DNA of 64,000 bases from Atkinsonella hypoxylon (lineage: Eukaryota; Ascomycota; Sordariomycetes; Hypocreales; Clavicipitaceae), in contig JFHB01000096.1 in the NCBI GenBank assembly GCA_000729835.1, positions 46,902-110,901 on the forward strand, written 5' to 3'. Numbering within the stretch: the stretch's first letter is position 1; each line of letters begins with the position of its first letter. The position numbers and the translations under genes are program-made. Under the pieces are notes generated by a model. That model was not told the DNA's origin. It was given only the letters and a program-made list of their open reading frames with translations, and did not search any database. Shown piece by piece: positions 44,600-57,664 of the stretch.

Positions 44600-47500
44600 T
44601 TAGTATCTTACTTAAAGTTGCTAGTGTTTTTGCTATACTAGGCAGTATATTGTAGAGTATAGAGCTATTTATTAGCAGTAGAAGTCTACTATCTCTCTAG
44701 ATTAAGCCTAAACTTCTTAATATAATCCCTAGAAATAGTTTTATTAAGCACTATACTATTTAAGGTCTTTAAATAGTAGGCACTAGTAACTTTTGCTTAG
44801 CTATACACTTTAAAAGGACTATTTTATTATATTACTAACTTCTTCTTTATTAATATATCTATAACTCTTTATATATTATATATAAGAACTAAATCTTTTA
44901 GAACTAATTAATCTTTCTCCTTTTATAATAATACCTTTTAGTTCTAGTTTATTTAATTAGCTAAGTATTACCTAAATATAAAGACTTTTATATAAGCCTT
45001 TTAGATATCTACTTCCTTTTATTCTAGTATTTTAACTTTTACTTTAAAGAGATTCTATATTATTATAACTTCTAACTAATTAATTAACCTTTAAGTAGGA
45101 AATTTAACTTCTAAAGGAAGAATAAGCTTTTAACTATAAATTAGGTAGAAAGTAGATTTACTATATAACGCTTATATAGCTATATAGTCTATTAATAGTG
45201 CTTTATTTAGCAATTTAAACTACTTTCTATTAAAACCTTCTATCTTTAAAAGGGTAAATATAAGTATTTAATAACTAGCTTTAATAGGTAAATTAGCTTT
45301 TAAATTATATACTAATGTCTTAATCCCTTTAATCTTAATAGCTTTAACTACTTTTTTAAGATTTCTATATATTTCTAGCTCTTTATTAAAAACTAGAAAT
45401 TAGAAGACTTTAAATTATATAATTAGTTTTATTAAGAACTTCTAAATAGCTATAATATTAGTATACTATATAGAGTGTGCTTTTACCTATTTAGTAAGGT
45501 TATATCTTACTTCTAGAAAGTACTTAAAACTATAATTAAGTAGTATATATTAGGTATTAATATATATTTTACTTATTAGGTTGCCTAAAGCTACTAATAT
45601 TAATAATTCTTTAGGCCTTTAAGAAGCAAACTTTTAGTATACCTTATAATAGAAAATTATTACTTAAACTATATTTTAGAGTTCTTTCTAAAAGTACTTA
45701 ATTCTAACTACTTAAAATATAACTTCTATACCTTTATAATCTATTTACTTATATAAAGCCTTAATAATCTTTTTTTATTGTATTAAGTCTTTAATAACTA
45801 AAGTAGAACCCTTTATTATACTAGTTAGTCTTTTCTATAATAGGCCTTTATCTAAGAAGTATTGCTTAGCACTTATATAAAGTTGCTTATACTTACTCTT
45901 ATTTAGATTAAATAATCTTTATAATATTAAAAGGAAATCTATAATTTATTAAGTTCTAGAAGTATAGTATACTTTATTATACAGCTAGATCTTATTAACA
46001 TTAAGCTATAGGTTAATAAAATCTTTAATGTTCCCTTTAGCTACTTAATTTAATGCATTAAAAGGCCTACCTTCTTTATATAATAAAGTATTAGCTATTT
46101 TATTCTTTTCTCCTAGAATATACCTAGCTATAAAATTAAACAGTATAATATAACTAATCTATTGCATAATAAGTGCACTTAAGACGTTATTAATAGCGCT
46201 ATTAAGCTAATATATAAGTACTTAAGAATTAGTCTCTAGAGTAAAGGGAACTCTATAGAGATAAATTTATAGCCTTCTTAATATATAAATAATAGCTCTA
46301 TATTTCTACTTTATTCTATTATACTTAATTTCTAAATTGCTCTAATATCTACTTTTATATTATATAAAGTGTTATTACCTATTAACAATTTACATTAAAA
46401 CTGCTCCTTATTCTTTTAAGCTTATATTAACTATTAATATAATTTCTTTAGTGCTTAAGCTAAGATTAATTATTATAAGAACTAGTACAGTTATTATTAT
46501 ATACTTAAGGATCTCTATAGCGTTCTTCTAGTTTAGTCCTTAAGTTTACTTAGCACTCTTCTTAAGTAAGATTATAAGAGGCTTAGCTTTTGTAGAGTAA
46601 TACTATACCTAAATGCAATAACAGCCTATAAGCCTAAAAAAGAATCTAACCTTAAAAATATTTCTATACTCTATTTACTCTAGAATCTTTATTACTTTTG
46701 CTTCTAAAGGTTTCCTCTTATTAGTGCTATATATAAATCTAATAATCTCTATAGTCTTCTAGTACAGCTTTAATTTTATAGTAGATATAGTGCAATTAGC
46801 TAGCTTAATATTAATAAGAACTTTATTAATATTAATTAAATATTCTATAATATATCTTTATATATTAAGCAACACTTTCTCTCTATTATATATAGTAGTA
46901 AGGCCTTTTACTGCAATATTATTTAAGAAAAGCTTATAAGTATAAGGAATTAGGTTAAAAAGAACTCTCTTTACTATTTAAATAAATTAAGTAATAGAGT
47001 TAGTTGCTCCTTAAGGAAGTATATAAAGTTATAGAAGTTCTATTACTATTAAAATTGTTGTTAAGTCCTTACTTTTCTCTGCAAGCAGCACCTAGTTATA
47101 GCTTAACAGCAAATTAATAACTAAAAGTATCTTATATATCCTAAATTCTTTACTAAAAGCCTTTACTTCTTTTAGAATATAGGCATTCTATATTATAATC
47201 TTATTGTAAGCTATTGTAGATAGCACTAGCTGTATTCCTCTATCCTTCTTTATTACTAAAAAGTAAGGGTTTCTATAAGATCTATAACTCTCTTCTAATA
47301 ACCTATACTAAAGCTTCTTTTTTAATAAATTAACTAGTCTCCCTTATAGGCTAATAGGTATTAGTATTAACTTTACTTTCTAAGCTCTATAAGCAATAGT
47401 ATAGATAACTTAAGGCAGCGTAACTAGGGGATTAATCTTTCTACACTCTAATAAGTTCTACACTAGTACTGCCTTTTAGTTATAGAGGATTTCCTTAAAA

Positions 47501-47600
47501 ACATTAACTTTTTCTGCTGTTAAATGTTTTTACACTTATCTAACTATTTAATCTAAGCGCTCTTTCGTTATTCGGAATCCTTAGGGTTTTTCGCTAAATC
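44600..47600 (-). pseudogene. Gypsy D pol remnant
   Basis: Minus-strand reading from about 47,420: reverse transcriptase start (ESYRSYRNPYFLVIKKD-like, 47,240-47,300), then LPQGATNS-type box near 46,990-47,015 (Gln now stop) and the palm region to about 46,760. RNase H and integrase follow, with the integrase C-terminal segment near 45,180-44,900 (LPLEVKFPT-like, as in fungal Gypsy integrases) ending near 44,600. Stops and D/N, G/S changes of RIP type occur throughout. Confidence 0.7.
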
Positions 47601-47700
47601 TTTCTGTAATATATTTAGCGTATTTTCCTGATTTATTTAAGCGTGCTTTTGCCTCTTCCTACTTCTTCTATTTCCACTTAGGGTCTCTATTAGGCGTAGA

Positions 47701-47943
47701 TGTTACGGTGGGATCCGACACAGGTTTGTCGGAAGTACCGATAGATTGTTGGATTCAACAGGTTATGCAAAGATTTGTAAGAGGAGTTGTAAGAGTTGCT
47801 GTAGGGAGCATCTAGTAATAGTATTCTAGTAAATAATAGTTAATTGTTCAATCTAACTACCTAAGTGTTGCTTCTAACTACTTATATATAATTGCAGTTA
47901 TATGCACTAGTAACCTATAGGTCTATATAATTATTCTGTAATA
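47701..47943 (-). repeat. 3' LTR of Gypsy C
   Basis: 243 bp, starts TGTTACGGTGGGATCC, ends CTGTAATA (family CCGTAACA). The first 60 bp are nearly free of RIP damage (GGATCCGACACAGG), in contrast to the partner LTR start at 57422 (TATTATAGTAGAATTT). Confidence 0.93.
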
Positions 47944-50500
47944 AGTGCTGCCCCTACAAAAAAGATTAGCTGTTCTAGCTGTTCTAAAATTAATTGTTAG
48001 TTGTTAGAAGGCGTATTAGATTAAACTAAATAACTTATTAATCTAGCTGTTATAAAAGGCGCAGAAAGGTAGTTATTATATTATTGCGTAAGTATACATT
48101 ATTGTTGTTGTTATAGTGCAATCTACAGCGTAGGTTGCTACATTTACGTATTTTCCTGTGCACTTATAATGCCTAAATTACACTTATAATCTAGTAACTA
48201 TTAAATCTATATATTAAATTAACGGATTTCCTTAAACCTAATAGAGCGTTAAAGCTTATTCTATAACCTATATATAAGTAAAGTTACGTAAAATTATCCT
48301 AAATAATATTAAATCCTATAAATTAATCTTATATAATAAAGCTAATTTATTAAATCTATATAGTATATTCCTTATATAAGCTTATTCTATATAGTGTTAT
48401 AAGCATTAAAAATTAATCTATCTTAAAGCTAGTTTTCTATTAGATCTCTCTAGAATATATCTCTATATATATGCAGCCTATTCTAATCTCTAGGCATCCT
48501 TAATAGTAGTAAATTGTTAGTTAGTTATAGTAAGCTGTTAGTTCTCTTTAGAAAGTAAAGCTAAAGAACGTTTCTAGTAGCTTTAAGGAGAGTTTTACCT
48601 AAAAGGCGTTAGTCTTACGCTTAGTAGGCATTTCTACTAGTTTACTTACAGCTAGCCTCTTAGTTAGCGTTTTTACCTTAGTTAGCGTTAGCTTTACTGT
48701 AGAAGGTATCTTTTATAGAATTAATAAAGAGAAACGCATTAAAGATAAGTTAATTAGTATAAACTAAGCACTTCTTCTACATTAAATAGTGCTAAATCTA
48801 TTACTAAAGAGGCTTTATATAGCAATAAGCTAGTTAGCTAAGCGTTCTAAGAAGTCTATATAAATGCAGTTAATTTTATATTATAAGCGTTTACTTTCTG
48901 CCTATAGTATATTAATATTGCTAGCAACCTTTAGTAAGGTTTTATTTTTATTAATAACATTATTAATACCTTTATTAAATTAACTTATACTATTTAGTTA
49001 GTTATATATACTGTAAATAGTAGTTTATAATTTATTAAACTACTTATTAAATAGACCTTCTTTAGCCTCTATTTTAATTTAGTTAATCTTTTTATTTAAC
49101 TTATTAATTTTAGTAATATAGAGGTTAAGTTGCTTCTATATAGCGTTACTACCTATAGAAGTGTCCTTAAGGTAGGCTTTAATTATTTCTTTAGCGTTAA
49201 ATTTATACTTCTTCTAAAGGAGACTATTATACTAGCTCTAGGATTATACCTTAGCTAATAGAATAAAGAGTAAGTCTATATAGCTAATACTAGCTAAGGT
49301 ACCTACAATAGTGCTGTTAATCTTACTAAATTTATTAGAGAAGTAAATAGTAAGTAACACTACCTATAACAGTAAACTAGTAGATAAATCTATAGTAATA
49401 GTTTCTTTACCTCTTTTTACTATATTGCTACTATAGTATATAGTAGCTACTGCTTTTGCCTATATTTTACCTCTTTTAGCTACTTTAGCGTTACCTATAG
49501 ATACCTTAGCATTTTTACCTTTATATTACTAGTTCTAGCGCTTTACTTTATAGTTATTATAAATCCTAAAGATATATATTACTATATTCTACTAGAGTAA
49601 GTAATATATATTATCTTTAGAGACCTTAATACTAGTTTTATCTATTATACTACCTTTAAGGGTAAATTTATAGATATAAGTGTAAATAGTATTTTCTATA
49701 TTCTATACCTTTTCTTTAGCTCTATTAGTGTAGCAATACTAACTATAGTCTTCTGTAATAGGCTCTATATTAGTAATATTAATATTATCTTTAATTTCTA
49801 TAGAAATAGTGCTAAAGATAAACTTATTAACTTTTAGGGTGCCTTTAGCACTTCTAAGCCTACTAAAAGTGCTATATAAGCAGTAGAAATTAAGTAATAT
49901 AAGATAAGTTTTAATATTATTTAGCTCTATAGCTACTATATTACTTTTATAGTTATATTTCTACTTCTTAAACTTAAAACCTTTACTTTTAGCGTTAAAA
50001 CTATTATTGTAATTAATATATATATTAAAAGCAATATATTCTTCTTTAGGTTTAAATAGTAGCAGTATTATAGCTTAAGTGTAGTTACTATTATTATTCT
50101 TTTCTTAGAATAAGCTATTTAGGTTTACTAGAATTAATAATTTTAAACTACTAAAAGAAAAGAATAATAGTAGTAGATTTTCTATAAAAGGGATAGAAGA
50201 GGCTAGAAGTAGCTCTATAGAGGCTAGTTAGTTCTATAAGCTATAGGAATTTACTCTATAAGTAGTTTATTACTCTTAGTATAGTATTCTAGTGTTTAAC
50301 TGTTAAAAGTAGCTAAATAATAGCCTAAAGGGATAGAAAAAGCAGTAGCTATAATAGTATTAATAAATTTATAAAGACTTTATAATATATAAAGGTATAA
50401 AGAAAAGGTTATATAGTAGAAAGCATAAAAATTTATAAAAGTAAAGGTAAATTTATAGAAAAAGTAGGTTAAAACAATAGTATATAGATTTATAGGTATT
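47944..50500 (-). other. Long region between Gypsy C integrase and 3' LTR, function unknown
   Basis: Contains the 300-bp segment shared with the truncated copy at 25,908-26,206 and then about 2.2 kb with weak minus-strand coding texture (Lys/Ile/Leu-rich, many stops) but no domain I recognise. Most Gypsy elements have only a short 3' untranslated region here, so this may be an extra open reading frame, an untranslated region or an older insertion. Confidence 0.4.
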
Positions 50501-53500
50501 TTCTTTTTAACCTTCTATAATTCTATAATATAGGTTAATTTTAATAGTTTTAATAATAATAAATAAGGAAATAAGAAAAGAAATACTAAGAGATTTAAAT
50601 AATTTATTATATAATAAAGGAAATTAAGACTTATAAGGAAAAGAGTTAGTAGTAAGCTTTTACTAGCTAATTTAGGGTTTTTTAGTAGGCTATATTACTT
50701 TTCTAATAACGCTAATACTCTTCTTTTTAATTTATAAAGTACTTCTATAGATATTTATTTATAATTTTAGAAGTATTAACTTTAAGCTTATCTTTAGAAA
50801 TCTATTAGTTATCTTTAGTAAAGAATTCTTTCTATTATATAAGGAATTCTAAATATAGCTTACTTAACCTACTATAGAAACATTAGATTTAATAGGTATA
50901 AATTTACTTAATTTCCTAATAGTTCTCTATACTAAACCCTTCTATTGCAATTAGCAGTAATAGTTACTTTTTTTAGTTAAAAGGGTCTTTACTTTATTTT
51001 AGCTTCTAAAGGTAAGCTACTAATACTACTAGGTATATATATAAATCTAGTAAGAAATCTAGGTAAAATAATAATAAGCTTACTTTTATAAGAACCTTAT
51101 ATAGCTTTACTTATTAAGAAAACTATTTCTTTTTTAGCTTTTTTAGAAGTATATATTCTTAGTGTAATTATAGGTAGACTATATTCTCTACTTTAATGTT
51201 AATAGGCTTATACTAAGCGTTATATTTAATCTTACTTAAGGCATTTACTATACTAATAGCTGTTTCTACCTCTTACTAGTATAGCTTCTAAAGTATAGCT
51301 ATATTACTTATATCTATTCTATTGCTAAAAACGTTATCTAATTAGATTAAATTAATAACAGTAGCTAGTTAGAAACTATATATAAGTTTATTAAAGGAAA
51401 TCCCTATACTAGCTACTACTGTATTATTAAGTTAGTGCTATAGTGCTAGAAGTATTGCAGTTTATAGTATATCTAGATTTATAACTATATAGTATTAAAC
51501 AGCAATAATAACTGTTTAATTCTTCTATTTAGCTATTCTATCTATCTATAGGTAGTAAGCTATAGCTATAAGCAATTTACTTCTAATTTAGGTAAATATA
51601 CTTCTTTAGATATTAGAAATAAACTTTAGATCTTAGTTACTTATAATCTACTTAAGAAGGCTTTAGTTTAATAAATATAGTATCTATAAGAGTAGTTCTA
51701 TCTAAATTTCTACTGTATATATTATATATTTAAGTATAAGAATTGTTTACTTACTAAATAAGTAATTTACTAAATATAGTAAGTTATAGAAGCTATATTT
51801 ATCTTTTTGCTATAGAGTATTTATTAAGCTAACTTTAGGTATATTAGTAATAAAATTAAGCAAAATTATATAGAAAGAAGTTAGAACTAACTCTAATAAC
51901 CTTAATTCCTTTAGCAGTTTACTGTAGTTAATTGCATTTTCTTTATAGATACAGTAATAAGTAATATAGGCTTAAATCTACTTATATATCTATAGAAAGT
52001 AAACTACTTATAATTCTACTGCTATTCTATAGGCACTAAAATAGTTTTAATTGTTATAGACTATTTTAAGGATAAATTCTATAACCTTTATAGGTATATA
52101 TAGTTAGAATAGGCCTTTTCTATTATAATAGTATAAAAGTCTATTATCTTATAGGGTCTATCTATATAGTAGAATCCTTAGTCTTCTTTATTAATTTTAC
52201 TAATTCTACTTTTTATAAAAGTCCTTAATATCTTCTATAATTCTACTAAGCTTTAGATTAAAACTATAGCCTTAAATAATTTTCTCTTTTAAACCTTTAT
52301 TTAATACTACTATAGTGCTATATTCTTTAGCAAAAAATGCGCTTATATTAAGCTTATTAAATTTACTATTATAAGCCTCCTTTTAGTATAAAACTATAAC
52401 TAGCAACCTAGAGAGTATATTTAGCACTATATTTAGTACTTCTAGTATATAGAAAACTCTTAGGTTAAATTACAATAGATAATTAGCTACTTTAGCTAAT
52501 TTTAGGTTAGCTTTATCTAGATCTATTATAGTAAGTAAGGTGTATTTAATAATCCCTTTTACTAGTAAGTAGTTTATAATAATATTAATAGTATAGTAGT
52601 TAAATTAAACTATTTTCTATAGCTTTTAAACACTCTATATAATTGTAGCTACCTTTACTTTAGTTAATCTATAGTATTTCTTTAGGTTAAAAGTGTATCT
52701 TAAGAGAAAGAGAATTAGTTAAAGCTAATTGTTTTTAATGTCTTTACTAGGTATACTATAACTATTCTATTTACCTATAAGCTAGAAGATAAAGAGCTTA
52801 AATTCTTCCTTATAAGCGTTAACTTTAAAGAATAAATACTTACTAAAGTTATAGTGCTATAGAACAGTGTTTTTATTAAGGTATACCTTTACCTTTTAGA
52901 ATATCTTCTTTTCCTTAAGTTTTAGTAAAAATATTACTTTTTAAGCTTTCTTTTAGTGTATTAGTTTTAGTAAATTATTAGCTAAGCCTTTCTTATAAAG
53001 CTTTTATAGTAAAGTAGTCTTTTATTTCTATAGTAAGTAAATTTATATATTAAACTATAGAATACTCTTCTATAAAAAGCTAGCTATATTAATAAAGGTC
53101 TTTAGATTTATAAGATCTACTAAAAACTTAAGTTTTTAAAAAGCTTTTAGCTTATTATTTATATTAGTAATTCTATTACTATTAATAATAAAACCTAATA
53201 GCTAAATAGCTAAGTAGCCTATAAATAACTTCTTTATAGCTATTATTAACTTATTTTTCTTTAGAATTAATAAGACTATATTAAGGTATATAAAGTAGTC
53301 CTTAGTAGAGTTAAAGAATATAATAATATTATTAATATAGATTTATATAAAATATTAATGCTTTTAAAATAATTAATCTATATACTATTAAGCAAAAGCT
53401 AGTGCATTCTTAAAGCCTATAAGTACTATATTTAATGCTTTTAATCCTTATTTTAATATTACTACTATATAAGATTAATATTCTTATTTTATAGAAAGCT

Positions 53501-55300
53501 AGTAGAAAAACTCTAATATATTAAAGAGTAAAAATATCTTCTTACTATATATATTTACTATAATATTTAATTAATTTAGTAAAGAGTATATATTTAGCAT
53601 TACTACACTATTAAGTAGCTTTATATTAACTATAACTTATTCTTTTCTTTCTATTAAGGTTTTAATTTATACTATAAAGGCTAAGTAGGCTATAGCTGCT
53701 AGGTTGTTTAAATATAATATCTTTCTACTTAAATATAGCTTATTATAAACCTTATCTAGTTTAGCTTTATCTTTAGCTTCTAGTAGGTAGATTTAAATAG
53801 GTTTTAGCTGCTTCTACTATTTATCTACTAGATCTACTCTTATATACTAGTCTTTAGGTATAGAAATAATACCTTTATTACAATAAATATTATATTTATT
53901 TATTAAGTTAATAAGCTTAGTTGTAATATTTAGGTTTAAGTTTTCTACCTTAACCTTATATTTATTGTAAATATATAGTATATTCTTAGAATAAGAGATT
54001 TTATATATAGAGATACTATTATTAACTTTCTTAGAGTTAAATTTACTACTATTACCTTCTTTTTATAACTTATAATCTTCTATAGGTAATAAACTATTAT
54101 TAGGTATAATATCCTTAGAAAAATATATATATAAATTAAATAGGTTTATAATTATATAGTTAGCCTTAAGCTCTTTATTATATTAAAGATAAGTAATCTT
54201 TTAATTTTTTTAGATTATAATAAATTTATCTAAATAGTTATAGGCTACTATTTATTTCTAGTTAGTTATACTAAGTAATATATCTAGAATAAGGTTAAAT
54301 TTTAAGTATATATAGTAGGCAGTAGCTTTTTTATTAGCTAGTACTTTCTTCTATTTAACTAAAATATACTTCTACAATTTTAGTAGAATTATTATAGCTT
54401 ATACTGCTGTTATATTCTAATGTAAAATCTTTAAAATTAGCTAAAAGATACCTATTTTTATAACTATATTATAAATAGACCTAATAGTAGCTCTAGAGCA
54501 GATAAAATTAACTTTAATACTATAATTATAGAGAAAGGTTAAACCTAGAAGAAGCTTTAGTTCTAAGTTACTTATTACATTAGCTGTAACTATAAAATAG
54601 CTAGTTATAAGCACGCTATATATAGATCTAGGGATATAGAAGTTAAATATAGCTGTCTTAGAGATATAGAAGAATAATTACACTTTAGTAACTAGTTTTA
54701 GCTCTATTTTTGCCTATTTTATATTCTAACTAAACTAAGTTAACTATACTTTATTAATTAGCACTAAAGAGGTTTTAGTATTTAGGTAGATCTAATATAA
54801 TAGTTCTTTATTATAGAATTAAATAGAAATCTTTAGAAAGGAATTTAACTTTAAAATACTAAATTTAATAAGCTATAGCTTTATAACTACTTTAACTACT
54901 TACTCTATTTAGATTCTCTATAAATCCTTTTAGTTTACCTTTATTTAAACCTTTTTCTTTTACTTTTCTTTACTTTTAGTAAAATAGGTTTTAATAAAGT
55001 TAGATTTTAGGCTAGTTAATAGTTCTTTAGTATTAACTATTTCTCTTTCTTCTATTAGTTAATATTTATAGCTTTTAAGGTACTTTTTATAGTTTTTTTA
55101 GTTAGATTTATCTTTAAACGTTATTATATAGGTATATTCCTTATTATTCTATAGTAAGCTTTATTATTAGAAATATTAAGGCTACTAAGGATACTGTAGC
55201 TCTAGCTAATAATTCTAGCTAGCCTCTAAATTCTAGTTTTACTAAGGCTAAGGTTACTACTCTTTTAGTAGCTAATTCCTTTAGTTTTATAGTAGGTATT
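50500..55300 (-). pseudogene. Gypsy C pol remnant
   Basis: The minus strand reads a reverse transcriptase with INLYINNIIIF near 53,290-53,345 where YIDDI is expected, followed by KKSFIGY-like and LGF-like segments and ALEKFLG-type sequence near 53,100-53,150. RNase H extends to about 52,500, and integrase further left to about 50,600. Asp-to-Asn changes at both catalytic positions fit RIP. Protease should lie near 54.5-55 kb but could not be read. Confidence 0.72.
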
Positions 55301-57400
55301 AAGTATAATTATTTCTATAATTTTTATAGAATAAAGATTAAAACTAAAATTAACTGTTGCTTCTATTCTAGTTAGCTTAGTTACCTTAAGCTACTTTATT
55401 ATTTTTAGAGTTCTTACTATTAAATTTACTTTAAGTATAGTAAGTATTAGTACCTTCTTTATAGTCTTCTAACTTTTATTATTTTTCTAGATTCTTAAGG
55501 TATTCTTATAAATCCTTAACCTTATTATCTACTATAGTAATATATATAGATCTTAGGTCTTTTACTATTAAAATTAAGTATAGCTATTATAATCTTAAGT
55601 ATAGCTTATAATAGAGTCTTAAAAGAAGCTAAAGATTAGTAGTTTTACTATTTATATAGGTATATTAGAATACTCTAGAGGTAAATTCCCTAAATAATTT
55701 TTCTTTAATTATATTTTACTCTATAAACTTAGCTAAATCTAGCTATATTATTATATTCTAGATCTATATACTAAATTCTTTATAGATAGCAGTGTAAATA
55801 AAGTTTAAACTGCTAAAAATAGCTGTTTTTTTATAGTAATCTAGATACTACTTATACTATATTAATGTATTCCCTTTAAAAAGAGTTTAAAGCTTAATGT
55901 AAATAGCTTCTTAGGCGTTAATTGCACTATAGCTACAGTAGTCTTTAACAGCTTAGATCTATAGCTCTATATTGTAAAAAACAGTATGCTTTCCTTTATA
56001 TAAAATTAGCTTATAGATATTTCTATTGTTAAAGGGTTTAAAGTAATTAATATTAGTAATTTTCTATATAGAATCTATTTATTCCTTAGGGGTTTAGAAC
56101 TATATATTGCTTTAGTTATTCTATTTCTAATATAGATTTAGCCTTTTATCCGCTAGATTTAGCTAGAGATTATTGTTTCTAATATAATATAGTGCTTATT
56201 AATTTATATACTAATATTTAAAGTTACTAAATGCTTAATTCTAGTCTTTTTTAGTATCTTAGCTCTTCTTAGCCTTACTGTTGTAGTATTGCTTTAATAG
56301 ATTCTTTAGAAATTATAGTAGCTTTTATCCTTTTAGAAAAGTACTAGGGTGTCTAGGGTATCCCTACATTATATAGTTTCCTTTACTATTTCCTTTGCCT
56401 AGAGGTTGCTTCTAACCTTACTTCTAGTTCTAGTTGTCTTTTAGAGGTAAGTAAGTATTAGAAGCCCTTTGCCTATAATCCTTAGGCTAGAAGCCTTATT
56501 AGGTATAGTATTGTCTATTGTATTTATCCTAAGGCTTAGGTGTAGTCTCTATCTTCTAGGCTAAGTATTGTTGCTCTACCTAAAGAGCAGTGATTTTATT
56601 GTTTAATTCTCTCTATAATCTACTAATTTTATTAATTAATTCTCCCTTAATTCTACTAATTTACTTACTAATTTCTATAGAAAAACCTATAAGCTATTTT
56701 AGTAAGAGGTTCTCTTTTCTAAGTAGATTTACTGCTTTCTTTACTTTATACCTTAGCCTAAAGGTATAAAACCTTTAGTAAGCCTATAAAAGCAGTAAGA
56801 TTTTAGCTAGTTCTTTAATTAGTAAGTTCTTTTTAGTAGTTTAAGGTATATTTAATAGATCTAGGTCCTTAGTAAGTAGTATAAATCTAGATCTCTATAC
56901 TTACTTTCCTTTAATATTCTAGGTAGAACTAGCATTAGCTTTATAAATAATGTCTCTTAAGCTATTAAATCTAGATAATCTAGCCTTAGCTTTTCCTTCT
57001 AGTATTACTGTTAGTAAATCTATAAGGAGTTTAGTAGATTTAGCTTTATTAATAATTCTATTAACCTACCTTTATACCTACTATACTATAGAAGTGTTAA
57101 TAGTATTTTAGTAAGAAGGTAGTTCTACTAGCTTAAGTTAGTTATATAATTTAAGCTGTTTATTAATAAATTTATAGTAAGTAAGATAAAGTAGTAAGCT
57201 TCTTTTCTCTTAAGGTATAAAATCCCTTTTTTAAATCTAGAAATCTAGATTTTAGCAGTAAAATTTATAGAATTAGTGTATAGTTTTAAGTTTTTTATTA
57301 ATAAAAGAAATATAATTCTTTCTACTAAGCTTCTTCTAAAGTTACTTTATCTTAAATATTATAATTTTAGCTTTTTAAGCTTAAGGAGGGTTAGCAACAA
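55300..57400 (-). pseudogene. Gypsy C gag remnant
   Basis: From about 57,160 leftward a stop-broken frame reads LIDLLTVILEGKAKARLSRF, a central helical domain, and a coiled-coil-like Lys/Glu/Leu stretch (SIEISKQISRIKGELINKI-like) near 56,630. This texture suits a fungal Gypsy gag. The same stretch is repeated in inverted orientation at 61,250-63,300. Confidence 0.6.
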
Positions 57401-57421
57401 TTAGAAGTAATTGCTACTACT

Positions 57422-57664
57422 TATTATAGTAGAATTTAATATAGATTTATTAGAAGTAACAATAAGTTGTTAGATTTAATAGGTTATATAAAGATTTATA
57501 AGAGAAGTTATAAGAGTTACTGTAGGGAGCATCTAGTAATAGTATTCTAGTAAATAATAGTTAATTGTTTAATCTAACTACTTAAGTGTTGCTTCTAACT
57601 ACTTATACATAATTGCGGTTACGTGCACTAGTGACCTGCGGGTCTGTATGATTATCCCGTAACA
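57422..57664 (-). repeat. 5' LTR of Gypsy C
   Basis: 243 bp. The left half is strongly RIP-mutated. The last 50 bp are intact (GCGGTTACGTGCACTAG, ATTATCCCGTAACA). It ends at 57664, followed by TSD GTAGA. Confidence 0.93.

Larger units (their letters stand above)
47701..57664 (-). mobile_element. Gypsy C retrotransposon, full length 9.96 kb, TSD GTAGA
   Basis: LTRs 47701-47943 and 57422-57664 are both 243 bp. Ends are TGTTACGG and CCGTAACA, a perfect 8-bp inverted pair (left LTR start and right LTR end intact). GTAGA precedes (47696-47700) and follows (57665-57669). The leftward orientation is shown by gag next to the right LTR and a purine-rich AGGGGCAG on the minus strand beside the left LTR. 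Gag and Gypsy pol fill about 50.5-57.4 kb. About 2.3 kb between integrase and the 3' LTR has no recognised domain. It is inserted into Gypsy D. A second copy lies inverted at 60,973 and a third, truncated, at 25,665. Confidence 0.93.

Noticed and set aside
47701..48240. A separate 540-bp repeat family shared with 25665-26206
   Set aside because: Only the first 243 bp is the LTR; the rest is the internal end of Gypsy C. The shared stop is simply where Copia-A copy II cuts the other copy, while the sequence continues in the full element.
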